Part shown: in pieces, positions 45,550 to 55,989 of the stretch
How positions within the stretch are numbered: the stretch's first letter is position 1
Layout: each line of letters starts with the position of its first letter
Assembly (NCBI GenBank): GCA_036250195.1
Contig: JAVHZZ010000003.1
Location: forward strand, 23,675,175-23,739,174
Source of the DNA: Mixophyes australis
Lineage: Eukaryota > Chordata > Amphibia > Anura > Limnodynastidae
DNA: 64,000 bases
Reading direction: 5' to 3'
Translations under genes and position numbers: made by a program
The notes under the pieces: model-generated
What the model saw: only the letters and a program-made list of their open reading frames with translations
The model's database searches: none
Told to the model about the DNA's origin: nothing

Positions 45550-45743
45550 ATAATTCCCTGGGTTTACATTTCAGTGTAAAAATAAAGCTATCAAGTATAT
45601 GTGTGCCACATGAAAAACAGCACGTATTTAACTTATGTGCAAAATAATTAACTTATTTGAACCCCTTCAATTGTTACATGGTTTGTCCAAGAGCAATCTT
45701 ACTCCTTTTTTTGTTTGCTTAGCTCTCTTTAATGACTCAGGCC
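45550..45743. mobile_element. Half-length CCTGATTCATTAAGG-family MITE
   Basis: TTTACATTTCAGTGTAAAAA, then AAGCTATCAAGTATATGTGT and GTATTTAACTTATGTGCAAA, ending CTTTAATGACTCAGGCCC. One arm only, as in the copy at 27971-28193. Confidence 0.78.
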
Positions 45744-46844
45744 CATGACGTTCTGGGGAGATATGGAGCTACAAACGTAGAGTTCCTTTGTAGAAATAAT
45801 TTTTCCATGTAATTATAACATTTCCGAAGAGTAACATTTCTGCCAAGACAGGAAACCTAATACTGGTACAATGTATGTGTCTTATTTGATCTGTAACATG
45901 CACCAGTGTATATTTATAAACAAAAAGTTGTCCGCTGTGCTCTTGACGTACCGTCAGATAATAATTAGGATCTGTGCAACGCTTGGCTGGCTTTGTCAAG
46001 TCTATCTCACGCTGTACGCGCAGAATTGCTAGACTGTGTATATGTTCCGGCATCGGATCCAATAATCACACAGGCTGAGATCAGCTGCCGCCCTGTTCCG
46101 CAACTGAAGTCGAGTAACATATTTTTTAGACATATGTGTTTAGTCTTCCCAAGCAGCTAATTTGTTAACATCCTTTGCTGGAAGTAGCAGAAAGCCATCA
46201 GCTCATTAGGCAGACGTTCGTTGGGCTGTCTTGCATTGTTTACTATTTTTCTGCAAGAATTTCAGGCAATAACATACTGACAGTATGCTGGATTTTAATT
46301 CCTCTGATTACAACTGATTATCTAGCAGTAAACTAATCTGACTTGGCATATACTGCAGGCAGACAGAACAAGTTCATTGCTGGAAATGCCAGAATTATCA
46401 GTGTTTTCATGTTCAGACGCTCAGAATAAACAGAGAGTGGATCTAACCATACTTGTGCATTGGAATGAAAACAATTTTTGCAGTAAATAATGGAAAAGAG
46501 AGGCTAGGATCTGGCATCCGCTGATCCCGAATCTCCAGCACAGGACGTAGCCTCCAACGCTCCGATTTTTTTAGATTGGAAGCAGCGACCTCTGATCTTC
46601 TGTATGTTCCTGTAGTGTTACCCTTGTGTGCAGAGAAAGTGAGAGAGAAATCTGTATTTGTATTGTATTTGTATGACTATTTTCTGAACGTCAACAATAA
46701 TAGGCACTGAATGTTTGATGCAACTAATATGGTGATAATTGAATATCCTCCATGTTGTTGCCCTACAATGACTGTAATGCCCAATTCCGGATCCCGGGAT
46801 GGACAGTATCATTATCGGTCCTGTTGGAAAATTCAGTATATATA
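45744..46844. other. No gene recognised
   Basis: AT-leaning non-coding DNA with short unrelated open frames. No repeat structure was found by eye. Confidence 0.55.
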
Positions 46845-48150
46845 CAGTAGGTTGCAAAAGTATTCAACTCACTACAAAGTCAACAGGTTTGTCTGTATTA
46901 CAAAAAACACTTACACAGATATCTCTGGACAGTATTTTTTTATTGCAAACAAGTAGGCTCTTAAACGCACAATTCATTATGTGCTTGCAGTTTTTTATTG
47001 CATAAATATTCAACCCCCGGTGCTTTAGAAGCTCCAAGTTTACACAAGTGAAAGATATTGTTCTAAGTATTGGCTTTTAATTAGCTTCTACCTGTAAATC
47101 TTTAAAAAAGTTCAGCTTTTATGGACAAAAGACCCCCTAATTCAAATAGCATGGGTCATACTGTGGATCTGAAGGAAAGTTGTGAAGACCAAAGAGCGTT
47201 CTAAGAAAATTAAAGGTAAAGTTTAGACAGGCACAAGATAGGAAAGGGCTACAAAATAATATCCGAGTGCTTGGATATCCCAGTGAGCACTGTTGGATGA
47301 ATTGTGAGGCAATGGAAATGACATCATACCCCCAGGCACTGTCTAGACAAGGCCGTAACTTAAACCTCAGCGTCAGGGCAAGAAGGATACTTTTGGAGGA
47401 AGCCACAGAGAGGCAGAAGGAGCTACAGTGGCTGAGATTGGAGTGATGGTACACCCAACAACCATATCAAGAGCTCTGCGTACAACTGGCCTGTATGGAA
47501 GGATGGCTAGAAAAAAGCCATCAATGAAGAATAAAATCACATCAAAGGACGTCTGGAGTTTGCCTGAAAACATCCGAGTGACCCAGCTAGAATGTGGCTT
47601 TTGTGGTCAGAAGAAGCAAAAATTGAGTTCTTTGGCCACAATTCAAAACACTATGTGTGGTGCAAACCTATCTCTGCCCATTCCTCAGCAAACACCATTG
47701 AAGCAGTGAAGCATCATGTTGTGGGCATCTTATTAACATTAAAGGACAGAGGGATGGTGCAATATACAGGGAGATACTGCAAGACAACCTTCTTCAGTCT
47801 GCTAGAAAAGTAAAGCATTGGAAAAAGTTCACCTTTCAGCAGAACAATGATTCCAAACACAAGATCAAAGCAACACTGACGAGGTTGAGCAACAAAAAGG
47901 TGAACGTTCTACAATGGCCAAGAGATAGTCCATATCTCGGTCTAACTGAGAATCTGTGGCACTATTTGATAATTGTAGTGTCATCCAACCAACCCGAACA
48001 ACCTGGAGCAGATCTGTAAGGAAGAATGGGCAACAATCACTCCCAAGCACTGTGCAAACCTGTTAGAAACAACAAATGGTGGTTCTAACAAAGACTATTC
48101 TGCTGAGGTTGATAACTTATTCAGCATTATTCAGTTTTTATTTACTTTAA
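46845..48150 (+). mobile_element. Tc1-type transposon relic
   Basis: The left terminus reads CAGTAGGTTGCAAAAGTATT with TA in front, a typical Tc1-family end, and CATAAATATTCAACCCCC follows as the inner repeat. The interior encodes a broken transposase. The right inverted terminus was not found; the sequence ends near the left edge of the pogo element, so it may be truncated there. Confidence 0.82.
47121..48120 (+). pseudogene. Tc1-type transposase, broken
   Basis: The frame opens with a probable ATG at 47121 and soon meets stops and frame changes. Recognisable parts are a helix-turn-helix remnant (GYKIISECLDIPVSTVG), the block around WSEEAKIEFFGHNSKHYVW near 47600 that surrounds the first catalytic Asp region of Tc1 proteins, and HHVVGILL near 47720. 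The later DDE region (near 47830-48050) is legible only in pieces (QHCANLL-like end). The copy is dead. Confidence 0.78.
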
Positions 48151-48789
48151 AAGCCTACTGGTTCGCAAAATAAAATTGTCGTATTGTTGCGTAGAAACGA
48201 CGCACCACCGTAAACACTGCAGTCGAGAAAACACCCCCCCAAAAAATCCAAAACCCCATGGAAACGCTGCACCCCTTTGCTGCAGAGCCACAAATTAAAC
48301 TTGAGCCATATTCATTTTTATTAAACATAAACATGAAAATACAACTGAACATATATTTTACGTATTCACTGCTTTTTGCAGGAAGGAGAACAGTCAGTTA
48401 TTGGACTAAACTTGTCCAGCTCAGCAATATTTATTTCCGGTAGGTTGAATGTAAACATGAAAACAGAACACTGAACATCCCTGTGCCTTGTACTCTGCAG
48501 AATGCACTGACGTTCACAACAATGTTCCCTCCGTTACACAAAGAACTCAGAGACACAGAATTAACATATTCACTGCTATTTGTTGGAATGATTCTCAAGG
48601 TAACAAATTAAGATTTGCATACTTTACATTTGAATAACGTATTGCATTGACCGAACTATTCCCGGTAATCAAAAACCATCGAAGTCAGAATCATTACTGT
48701 CCAAGTAAAATAAATTTAACAGGTCCTCATCTAAATTTTCTCTACTGTCTGATTAGTCGTTTTCTAGTTTCGAACGTAATAATTTCTGC

Positions 48790-50059
48790 TTATCTGAATC
48801 CATCAATAACGGCAGAAGTTTTAACAGAGTTCCATGAGTCAGAAACCCAATGCGCCACTTTATCAAACTTGGCATTCCACATTTTACCCCCATTTCTAAA
48901 TGTGTGAGATCTATTCCCCATCCACTCTCCCCATTGTTTCCGTACTTGGCTATTGAATGCTTTGTTAACAGCAAGATCCAACAGTTGAAGTATTTAATTT
49001 GTCGCCATGTGAGGCACAAGCAGACACACATGTGAAAGTGTTTTTCATTTCCTGTGGTGCTTATGGAGACTGTTTTTTCCCCTTTTCCGTTAACAGTCCT
49101 GTTTGTCGGACAGTCAAAAGAAAGTGGAACCTCATCCATTTTAACAATGTGACTGTCACAATATTGTTGCGGGATTCACCACCGACTGGTATGCGGGAGT
49201 CTAACGCACCACTGGTATTCAAAGTCCAAGAGCCAAGGGCCAAGCCAAATTTCAGGAGCCAAAGCAAAGATGCAAGATACAGGTAACAGGTATGCTGGAG
49301 CTGGTGTGAACCAAGGCTCTGGCACCAGCCTGCAGTTGGGAGGATCCTTAAATTGGCAAAGTGGTGCCTGATAGGTGGTAAAAGATTTGGTGGTCAGGTG
49401 CAGCTGACGGCCGACAGAACGAGGAGTGAGTGTCCCGTTGCCTAGCAACAGGACGCAGACATCACCACGCATGCGCGCGCTAGCGAAACCCAGAGAGCAT
49501 CCCGTTGCTAGGCAGCGGGATGCAGGCAGCAAGAAGAGGCAGGCGTCCGTTCCTGTCACCGAGGGGAAGTGCGGGGACGGCGCCTGACAGTGACATTCTG
49601 AAAATTTGTTCTGCTCGAAGATGTTGGTAACATAATATAAGAACTTTGCCTTTTTTTTTCCAGTCTGCAGGTAGTTTTTGACCTACAGTTGTTCTCATAC
49701 GAACGGAAGCGAGGTTTTGCCTTCTCACGAAACGGGGGCACCAGTTCGGACCACCTTCGAAATTGTCCAGTCCTATCTGTTCAGCCATAGATTTTGTTTG
49801 CCAGTGTATATTTACTGTGGACAAAGACAGACCTCTCTCCCGTTGGTCCATTACCCACTTCTCAAGATCGTTTTCTAATTGTGGCCAGGCCACATTTAGA
49901 CCTCGCCATCTTTTCTATGTCATCTTTCTCTCTTCTCCAGGGCCTATTACATCGATCATCGATTTCATGTTCACGTGCTGCAGCTCCGTTTCCAGTCTCT
50001 TCTGCTCTTTTTACTACCAGTAAGCTTGGAGTATGACTCTTATTCCGTTTAGGTGCCAT
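48790..50059 (-). pseudogene. pogo/Tigger-type transposase (CENPB-like), broken
   Basis: The N-terminus (MAPKRNKS, VVKRAEETGNGAAAREHEI, WRREKDDIEKMARSKC) is a psq-type helix-turn-helix. The next frame gives a CENPB-type DNA-binding domain (WPQLENDLEKWVMDQRERG, MAEQIGLDNFEGGPNWCPRF). After the LTR, MDEVPLSFDCPTNRTVNGKG carries the first catalytic Asp block of the DDE domain. LDLAVNKAF-like sequence near 48970 and KVAHWVSDSWNSVKTSAVI belong to its C-terminal part. Frameshifts near 49890 and 49610 and several stops disable it. Confidence 0.8.
49154..49589 (+). mobile_element. Solo LTR (436 bp) with perfect 5-bp target duplication
   Basis: It begins TGTCACAATATTGTTGCGG and ends GGCGCCTGACA. GTGAC flanks both sides exactly (49149-49153 and 49590-49594). 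It interrupts the pogo transposase coding sequence, which reads on in the correct order on each side. No internal region. Confidence 0.9.
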
Positions 50060-50307
50060 CTGTATGACTCAAAAGTCATAAAACCTGACTCACCCATTGG
50101 TAATTCAGGTCAGGTGACTGATTCTCCCATTGGTGCTTTCATTTCTATGGCAGTAATAATGTCATCTTGCTTTTCACGGTCGCCCGCGCCACTTCCTTGT
50201 TTTCTTCACGTATACGCTTATAATCACCGCACCATGAAAACACAGCAGAGAGGAAAAATTCCGTTTTATACACGTAAGCTCTGCTGCGTTTCTACACGAA
50301 AATACTG

Positions 50308-50827
50308 TACTGTCTGGAACAATGTGTGCAAGTGTAATTTCGAGTACAGACAAATATATTAACTGTTTTAGGGGGTTGACTAAAACCTCTAACACAAATA
50401 CTTCAGTGTATTAGCATCCTTTTCTTATCATTCAAAAATATATATTTTTCTGTTCTGGGAATGAAACTGAAGGAGGATTCTATGTTCCAACAAGGTGGAG
50501 ATCTAAACAAGAACAAGTATTAACTGTATAATGATATAGGCTGTTAAACACTGAGATTACACAACAGCTCACAACGCTGACTTGAAGATCTAATTGACGA
50601 TGCAGATCCTATTCATTATCATTGTCTGGGATGGATCGCTAACTGTTTAATTGTAGATTGCTGGTTGAGTCCTATTCATTATAGGGATCTGGATCGCTAA
50701 TTAAATACATTGTGTCTGCCTCTAATATTAAAATATCTTACAGTTGAGGTATATTAGTCATGGAGGTCGGTTCCTAGGGGTGCCGCGGCGCTTTCACAGG
50801 GTTGCCTCGGGCAAGCCTGAAAAGAAT
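50308..50827. other. No gene recognised
   Basis: AT-rich sequence; from 50755 GC-richer (GGGGTGCCGCGGCGCTTTCA), resembling the GGGTGCCGCGAACTGC block near 53450. The two may be pieces of one element around the minisatellite. Confidence 0.4.
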
Positions 50828-50934
50828 AAAAAAAAAAACTTACCAATCCGCGCGGCGCCCAGGATCCAGCATCCTCCTCTCTCCCGCAGGAGAATGCTCT
50901 GTCCCGGGCGCCGCGCGGATTGGTAAGTTGTTTT
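50828..50934. repeat. GC-rich inverted repeat beside the 24-bp array
   Basis: AAAACTTACCAATCCGCGCG, then GCGCCCAGGAT on the left is matched in inverse by CCGGGCGCCGCGCGGATTGG, then TAAGTTGTTTT, on the right. The arms are about 30 bp with a loop of roughly 45 bp. Each arm contains GGTAAGTT when read in the appropriate direction, identical to a splice donor. Confidence 0.88.
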
Positions 50935-50959
50935 TTTGGTTTTTTTTCTTTGGCTGGCC

Positions 50960-53215
50960 GCGGCAGAGGGGGCAGCGTGAGAGAGGGCAGAGGAGACAGC
51001 ATGAGAGAGGGCAGAGGAGACAGCATGAGAGAGGGCAGAGGAGACAGCGTGAGAGAGGGCAGAGGAGGCAGCGTGAGAGAGGGCAGAGGAGGCAGCGTGA
51101 GAGAGGGCAGAGGAGACAGCGTGAGAGAGGGCAGAGGAGACAGCATGAGAGAGGGCAGAGGAGGCAGCATGAGAGAGGGCAGAGGAGACAGCATGAGAGA
51201 GGGCAGAGGAGACAGCGTGAGAGAGGGCAGAGGAGGCAGCATGAGAGAGGGCAGAGGAGGCAGCGTGAGAGAGGGCAGAGGAGACAGCGTGAGAGAGGGC
51301 AGCGTGAGAGAGGGCAGAGGGGGCAGCGTGAGAGAGGGCAGAGGGGGCAGCGTGAGAGAGGGCAGAGGAGACAGCGTGAGAGAGGGCAGAGGAGGCAGCA
51401 TGAGAGAGGGCAGAGGAGGCAGCATGAGAGAGGGCAGAGGAGGCAGCGTGAGAGAGGGCAGCGTGAGAGAGGGCAGAGGGGGCAGCGTGAGAGAGGGCAG
51501 CGGAGGCAGCGTGAGAGAGGGCAGAGGAGACAGCGTGAGAGAGGGCAGAGGAGGCAGCGTGAGAGAGGGCAGAGGGGGCAGCGTGAGAGAGGGCAGAGGA
51601 GGCAGCATGAGAGAGGGCAGAGGAGACAGCGTGAGAGAGGGCAGAGGAGGCAGCATGAGAGAGGGCAGAGGAGGCAGCGTGAGAGAGGGCAGAGGAGACA
51701 GCGTGAGAGAGGGCAGAGGAGACAGCATGAGAGAGGGCAGAGGAGGCAGCATGAGAGAGGGCAGAGGAGACAGCATGAGAGAGGGCAGAGGAGACAGCGT
51801 GAGAGAGGGCAGAGGAGGCAGCATGAGAGAGGGCAGAGGAGGCAGCGTGAGAGAGGGCAGAGGAGACAGCGTGAGAGAGGGCAGCGTGAGAGAGGGCAGA
51901 GGGGGCAGCGTGAGAGAGGGCAGAGGGGGCAGCGTGAGAGAGGGCAGAGGAGACAGCGTGAGAGAGGGCAGAGGAGACAGCATGAGAGAGGGCAGAGGAG
52001 GCAGCGTGAGAGAGGGCAGCGTGAGAGAGGGCAGAGGGGGCAGCGTGAGAGAGGGCAGCGGAGGCAGCGTGAGAGAGGGCAGAGGAGACAGCGTGAGAGA
52101 GGGCAGAGGAGGCAGCGTGAGAGAGGGCAGAGGGGGCAGCGTGAGAGAGGGCAGAGGAGGCAGCATGAGAGAGGGCAGAGGAGACAGCGTGAGAGAGGGC
52201 AGAGGAGGCAGCATGAGAGAGGGCAGAGGAGGCAGCGTGAGAGAGGGCAGAGGAGGCCGCGTGAGAGAGGGCAGCGTGAGAGAGGGCAGAGGGGGCAGCG
52301 TGAGAGAGGGCAGAGGAGACAGCGTGAGAGAGGGCAGAGGAGGCAGCATGAGAGAGGGCAGAGGAGGCAGCGTGAGAGAGGGCAGCGTGAGAGAGGGCAG
52401 AGGGGGCAGCGTGAGAGAGGGCAGCGTGAGAGAGGGCAGAGGGGGCAGCGTGAGAGAGGGCAGAGGAGGCAGCATGAGAGAGGGCAGAGGAGACAGCGTG
52501 AGAGAGGGCAGAGGAGGCAGCATGAGAGAGGGCAGAGGAGGCAGCGTGAGAGAGGGCAGAGGAGGCAGCGTGAGAGAGGGCAGCGTGAGAGAGGGCAGAG
52601 GGGGCAGCGTGAGAGAGGGCAGAGGAGACAGCGTGAGAGAGGGCAGAGGAGGCAGCATGAGAGAGGGCAGAGGAGGCAGCGTGAGAGAGGGCAGAGGAGG
52701 CAGCGTGAGAGAGGGCAGCGTGAGAGAGGGCAGAGGGGGCAGCGTGAGAGAGGGCAGAGGAGACAGCGTGAGAGAGGGCAGAGGAGACAGCGTGAGAGAG
52801 GGCAGAGGAGGCAGCGTGAGAGAGGGCAGAGGAGGCAGCGTGAGAGAGGGCAGCGTGAGAGAGGGCAGAGGGGGCAGCGTGAGAGAGGGCAGAGGAGACA
52901 GCGTGAGAGAGGGCAGAGGAGGCAGCGTGAGAGAGGGCAGAGGAGGCAGCGTGAGAGAGGGCAGCGTGAGAGAGGGCAGAGGGGGCAGCGTGAGAGAGGG
53001 CAGAGGAGACAGCGTGAGAGAGGGCAGAGGAGACAGCGTGAGAGAGGGCAGAGGAGGCAGCGTGAGAGAGGGCAGAGGAGGCAGCGTGAGAGAGGGCAGA
53101 GGAGGCAGCGTGAGAGAGGGCAGCGTGACTGGATGCAGAGGGGGCAGCGTGACTGGATGCAGAGGGGGCAGAGTGACTGGATGCAGAGGGGGCAGAGTGT
53201 GTGGAGATGAAGGGG
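50960..53215. repeat. 24-bp minisatellite with 15-bp short units (2.2 kb)
   Basis: The basic unit is GGCAGCGTGAGAGAGGGCAG plus AGGA (24 bp), in GACAGC/GGCAGC, GCGTG/GCATG and AGGA/AGGG variants. A 15-bp deletion form (GTGAGAGAGGGCAGC) recurs at intervals. The last four units (53125-53200) are a GTGACTGGATGCAGAGGGGG variant. Since 24 and 15 are multiples of three, frames stay open through the array: 802 and 768 codons on the plus strand, 814 and 634 on the minus strand. These proteins (RGGSVREG, SALSHAAS, LPSLTLPP repeats) are considered artefacts. Confidence 0.95.
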
Positions 53216-53329
53216 GTACAGTGTGAGTTAGTTGTCAATTATTCTTTGACAGAAATATAATTGAAAATAATATAAAAAATATTATTTTCCCTTGGATTTA
53301 TGTGTATTATTTTTGCATACAACTAAATA

Positions 53330-53481
53330 AGTATTTCTGTCCTGACCTAAATACTTATTACGTTTTTTTGACCCAACTACTTATAAAACAGGACTGCTCA
53401 ATAATTATTTTGGAAGGGTGCCTTGAAAAAATTATGGAGACTCTAAGGGTGCCGCGAACTGCAAAAGTTTGGGAACCACTG
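53330..53481 (-). mobile_element. Terminus of a hAT-type element
   Basis: Read on the minus strand it starts CAGTGGTTCCCAAACTTTTG, then CAGTTCGCGGCACCCTTAG and ATAATTTTTTCAAGGCACCC, a widespread hAT terminal sequence. The opposite end was not found at the left of the minisatellite, although a related block lies at 50770-50800. It may therefore be one end of a rearranged element that carried the array. Confidence 0.65.
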
Positions 53482-53505
53482 CTGTAGGGTGTACCCAGCC
53501 TTAGC
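53482..53505 (-). mobile_element. Fragment of the Harbinger-type MITE terminus
   Basis: CTGTAGGGTGTACCCAGCC followed by TTA is the inverse of TTA, GGCTGGGTACACCCTACAG, close to the terminus of the MITE at 38844-39255. It directly abuts the hAT terminus, so the hAT probably inserted into such a MITE. Confidence 0.55.
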
Positions 53506-54523
53506 CCTGCCCCATCCACGAGCGAAACTTCTACTATGACACATTCTTTAGCTTTTGCAGTTCCTGCCACAGAGCAAATTACCAAGGCATTGTTCTCTCC
53601 TCAGATAAACTCACATCAGCTGATTTTTATCACTTCCTCGGTTTCTTTGTCTTCGCTAATAAAAGGAAAATAAAAGTATGAAATGCACACTGTGACAGAC
53701 TGTACACTGCATGGATTTGTTAGTTTGTAGCGTTTGTTTTCCTTTTGTAATGTAATATCTGTCCTCAATAGATAAATGTTTGGTTTAATAGCTATGAAAG
53801 TGTAATTAACTTTCTGCACATTAGGATCCGTCTTTTTCTTTTATTGACAAAGATTTGTGTTCCAGACACAGATTTGCAATTGTATTTTTTCCATTCATAT
53901 AATTATCGCAGAATAAGTTGTTCTAAATATTTTCATTTACCTTATAATCAGCTGACATCGATAATTGTTTGCTGCATAGACACAGCTTTCTAAATCCCAA
54001 AAATATCGCAGCAGGGGTGGTTCAAATTATTTTGACATCGTTTTTACCAACAACAACCCAAAGTTGTTTTTTATAACTGTCTCTTTGTCAGTTAAATGCT
54101 TGTTGACCAAAAATGATCTCTCTTATAAATGCTTTTTATTCAGTCAAACAAATGGTGCAACAGGTTATTTAAATTGTTTTGATACACTTTATAACAGAAA
54201 ATTGTCTCTTACAAACTAATAGGTGGTTCAGTTTATTGTGAAACCCTAAGGACCTGACGGAGGTCCGAATGCAACTAGCTATAATTTCCGTGTTTAAAAA
54301 GAGGATGTAACTTGTGCATAGTTCCGCCTGCATTAATATCCAAGCTTTTCTAAAGATACAATACAATTTAAATTGAGGTGGAAATACGTAACAATTAAAT
54401 ATACAACGCGTTTTGAAAACAAATCTTAAACGCATAAAGTTGATCACAAGTTACAAGTGTCATTTTTTTAATCAAAGGCAATGCCATGTCAGTCATCATA
54501 CTTGTAGCATCCGATAAACACAG
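53506..54523. other. No gene recognised
   Basis: AT-rich non-coding sequence with short open frames of no recognisable kind. Confidence 0.6.
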
Positions 54524-54812
54524 GATTCATCATCATCACCATTTATTTATATAGTGCCACTAATTCCGCAGCGCTGTACAGAAAACTCACTCACATCAGT
54601 CCCTGCCCCATTGGAGCTTACAGTCTAAATTCCCTAACACACACAGGTCAATTTTGGAGTGTGGGAGGAAACCGAAGCACCCGGAGGAACCCCACGCACA
54701 CACGGGGAGAGCATACAAACTCCACACAGATAAGGCCATGGTCGGGAATTGAACTCATGACCTCAGTGCTGTAAGACAGAAGTGCTAACCACTAAGCCAC
54801 CGTGCTGTCCAA
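54524..54812 (-). mobile_element. V-SINE-like element with LINE-type tail, second copy
   Basis: On the minus strand the head reads GCACGGTGGCTTAGTGGTTA, followed by GTGTGGAGTTTGTATGCTCT, GGGTTCCTCCGGGTGCTTCG and TTTCCTCCCACACTCC. The tail has CTGTACAGCGCTGCGGAATT, then TGGCACTATATAAATAAATG and GATGATGATGAA. It is better preserved than the copy at 13826-14152. Confidence 0.87.
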
Positions 54813-54911
54813 GGATTTGATTTTGCCACATCTATGTGAAGACACCTTTACTGTACATGGGCTACGTTAGTCCGTCCCTCCCCTCCTCCATTCCACCTCT
54901 CAAGTCGTAAG

Positions 54912-55063
54912 GCAGGCCTGGACAACCTGTGGCTCTCCAGGTGCTGTGAAACTACAGCTCTCAGCACGTACTGCAAGCTATTAGCTGGTTAGCTAATGAC
55001 AAAGCATTCTGGGGGTTGTACTTAAATAACACCTGAAGAGCCACAGGTTGGCCATGCCGTGAG
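54912..55063. mobile_element. hAT-type MITE related to the one at 1495
   Basis: It starts CAGGCCTGGACAACCTGTGG, then CTCTCCAGGTGCTGTGAAAC and ACAGCTCTCAGCACG, with the inverse arm ending CACCTGAAGAGCCACAGGTT, then GGCCATGCCGTG. The target duplication is not visible, so the limits are inferred from the inverted arms. Confidence 0.7.
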
Positions 55064-55985
55064 GGGTCATAAGTGTCAGATGTATGTGCATATGAACTAC
55101 CTGAAATTTAGCTCATGGGTGTAACCTCCGGTTCTGGGCATGTGCAATGCGGAATCACGGAAGATCCGCTACACAGATGTACAGACGCTCGAACTTGAAT
55201 CAGGCCCTAAATATATAGGAATTTACTTTAGTAAACACTTTAGTCAGTGAATATAGACATTAATTCACAAAATTTAGAATTATAGAGCCAAATAGGTCAA
55301 ATCAATATTTTTATGAATTGCTGATCTCTATAAATCAATATAGATTAGAAAGGCCCCATATAGAATATGGGAGTTTTGGCAACTTGTCTCTAAGACATGG
55401 AAGTCTATCTTATTACTAAAAGAAATATTAAAGAACGATTAGACAAATTGGACTTGCTTACTTTGGAAAAAGTTGCCTTAGAGGTGATCTAGTTAAAATG
55501 TATAAATAGTGGTGTAGCATTACGGTTGACTTGTGACCAGGCCCATAGGTCCTAGGGACCCATAGTGATTTGTATATGCTATGGGGTTTCCTGACACAAG
55601 CCGCTATGGTCTTCACTCCTTCTTGTGACCAGGACATGGGAGGAGCGTCAGTCCAGATTGCACAGTAGAGAATGGCAGATTTTCTGATCCAGGAGTGACG
55701 CGCAATGAGGTTATATACTCCCAAATTAGAGATGGTCTAAGCTAAGAGCAAGACAAGCTGAGGAGCAGAAGGATGCGTAGATGTAGGAGCGCAGAAGAAA
55801 CATGAGGTGGCATCAAGAATGGTTTAAAAACAAATTAGGGCGGGAAGAGGATTTCAGATATCGAGGAGAGTCAGGCAAGAGGGTGGCAGACAAAATACAA
55901 GAAGGGACAGATAAGAGTCCAGGGACATTGGGTATGGGAGAAATGATGCCACTCTAGCCTACCACAGCTGGAGCCTATTCTGAGT
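55064..55985. other. No gene recognised
   Basis: Non-coding sequence leading up to the 35-bp array. No repeats or protein similarity were recognised. Confidence 0.6.
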
Positions 55986-55989
55986 ATGC

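Larger units (their letters stand above)
48178..50307 (-). mobile_element. pogo/Tigger-type transposon relic, split by a solo LTR
   Basis: Weak terminal inverted repeats are visible: GTATTGTTGCGTAGAAACG at the left and the inverse of CAGTATTTTCGTGTAGAAAC at the right, the latter followed by TA. The interior encodes a broken pogo-type transposase on the minus strand. A solo LTR (49154-49589) lies within its coding region. The left terminus is the less certain one. Confidence 0.65.

Noticed and set aside
50990..53200. CRISPR-like regular repeats
   Set aside because: Repeats are contiguous without unique spacers and the sequence is from a vertebrate.
50754..53238. Four overlapping ORFs of 634-814 codons
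   Set aside because: They arise from a minisatellite with unit lengths divisible by three, are open on both strands and have pure repeat composition with no domain.
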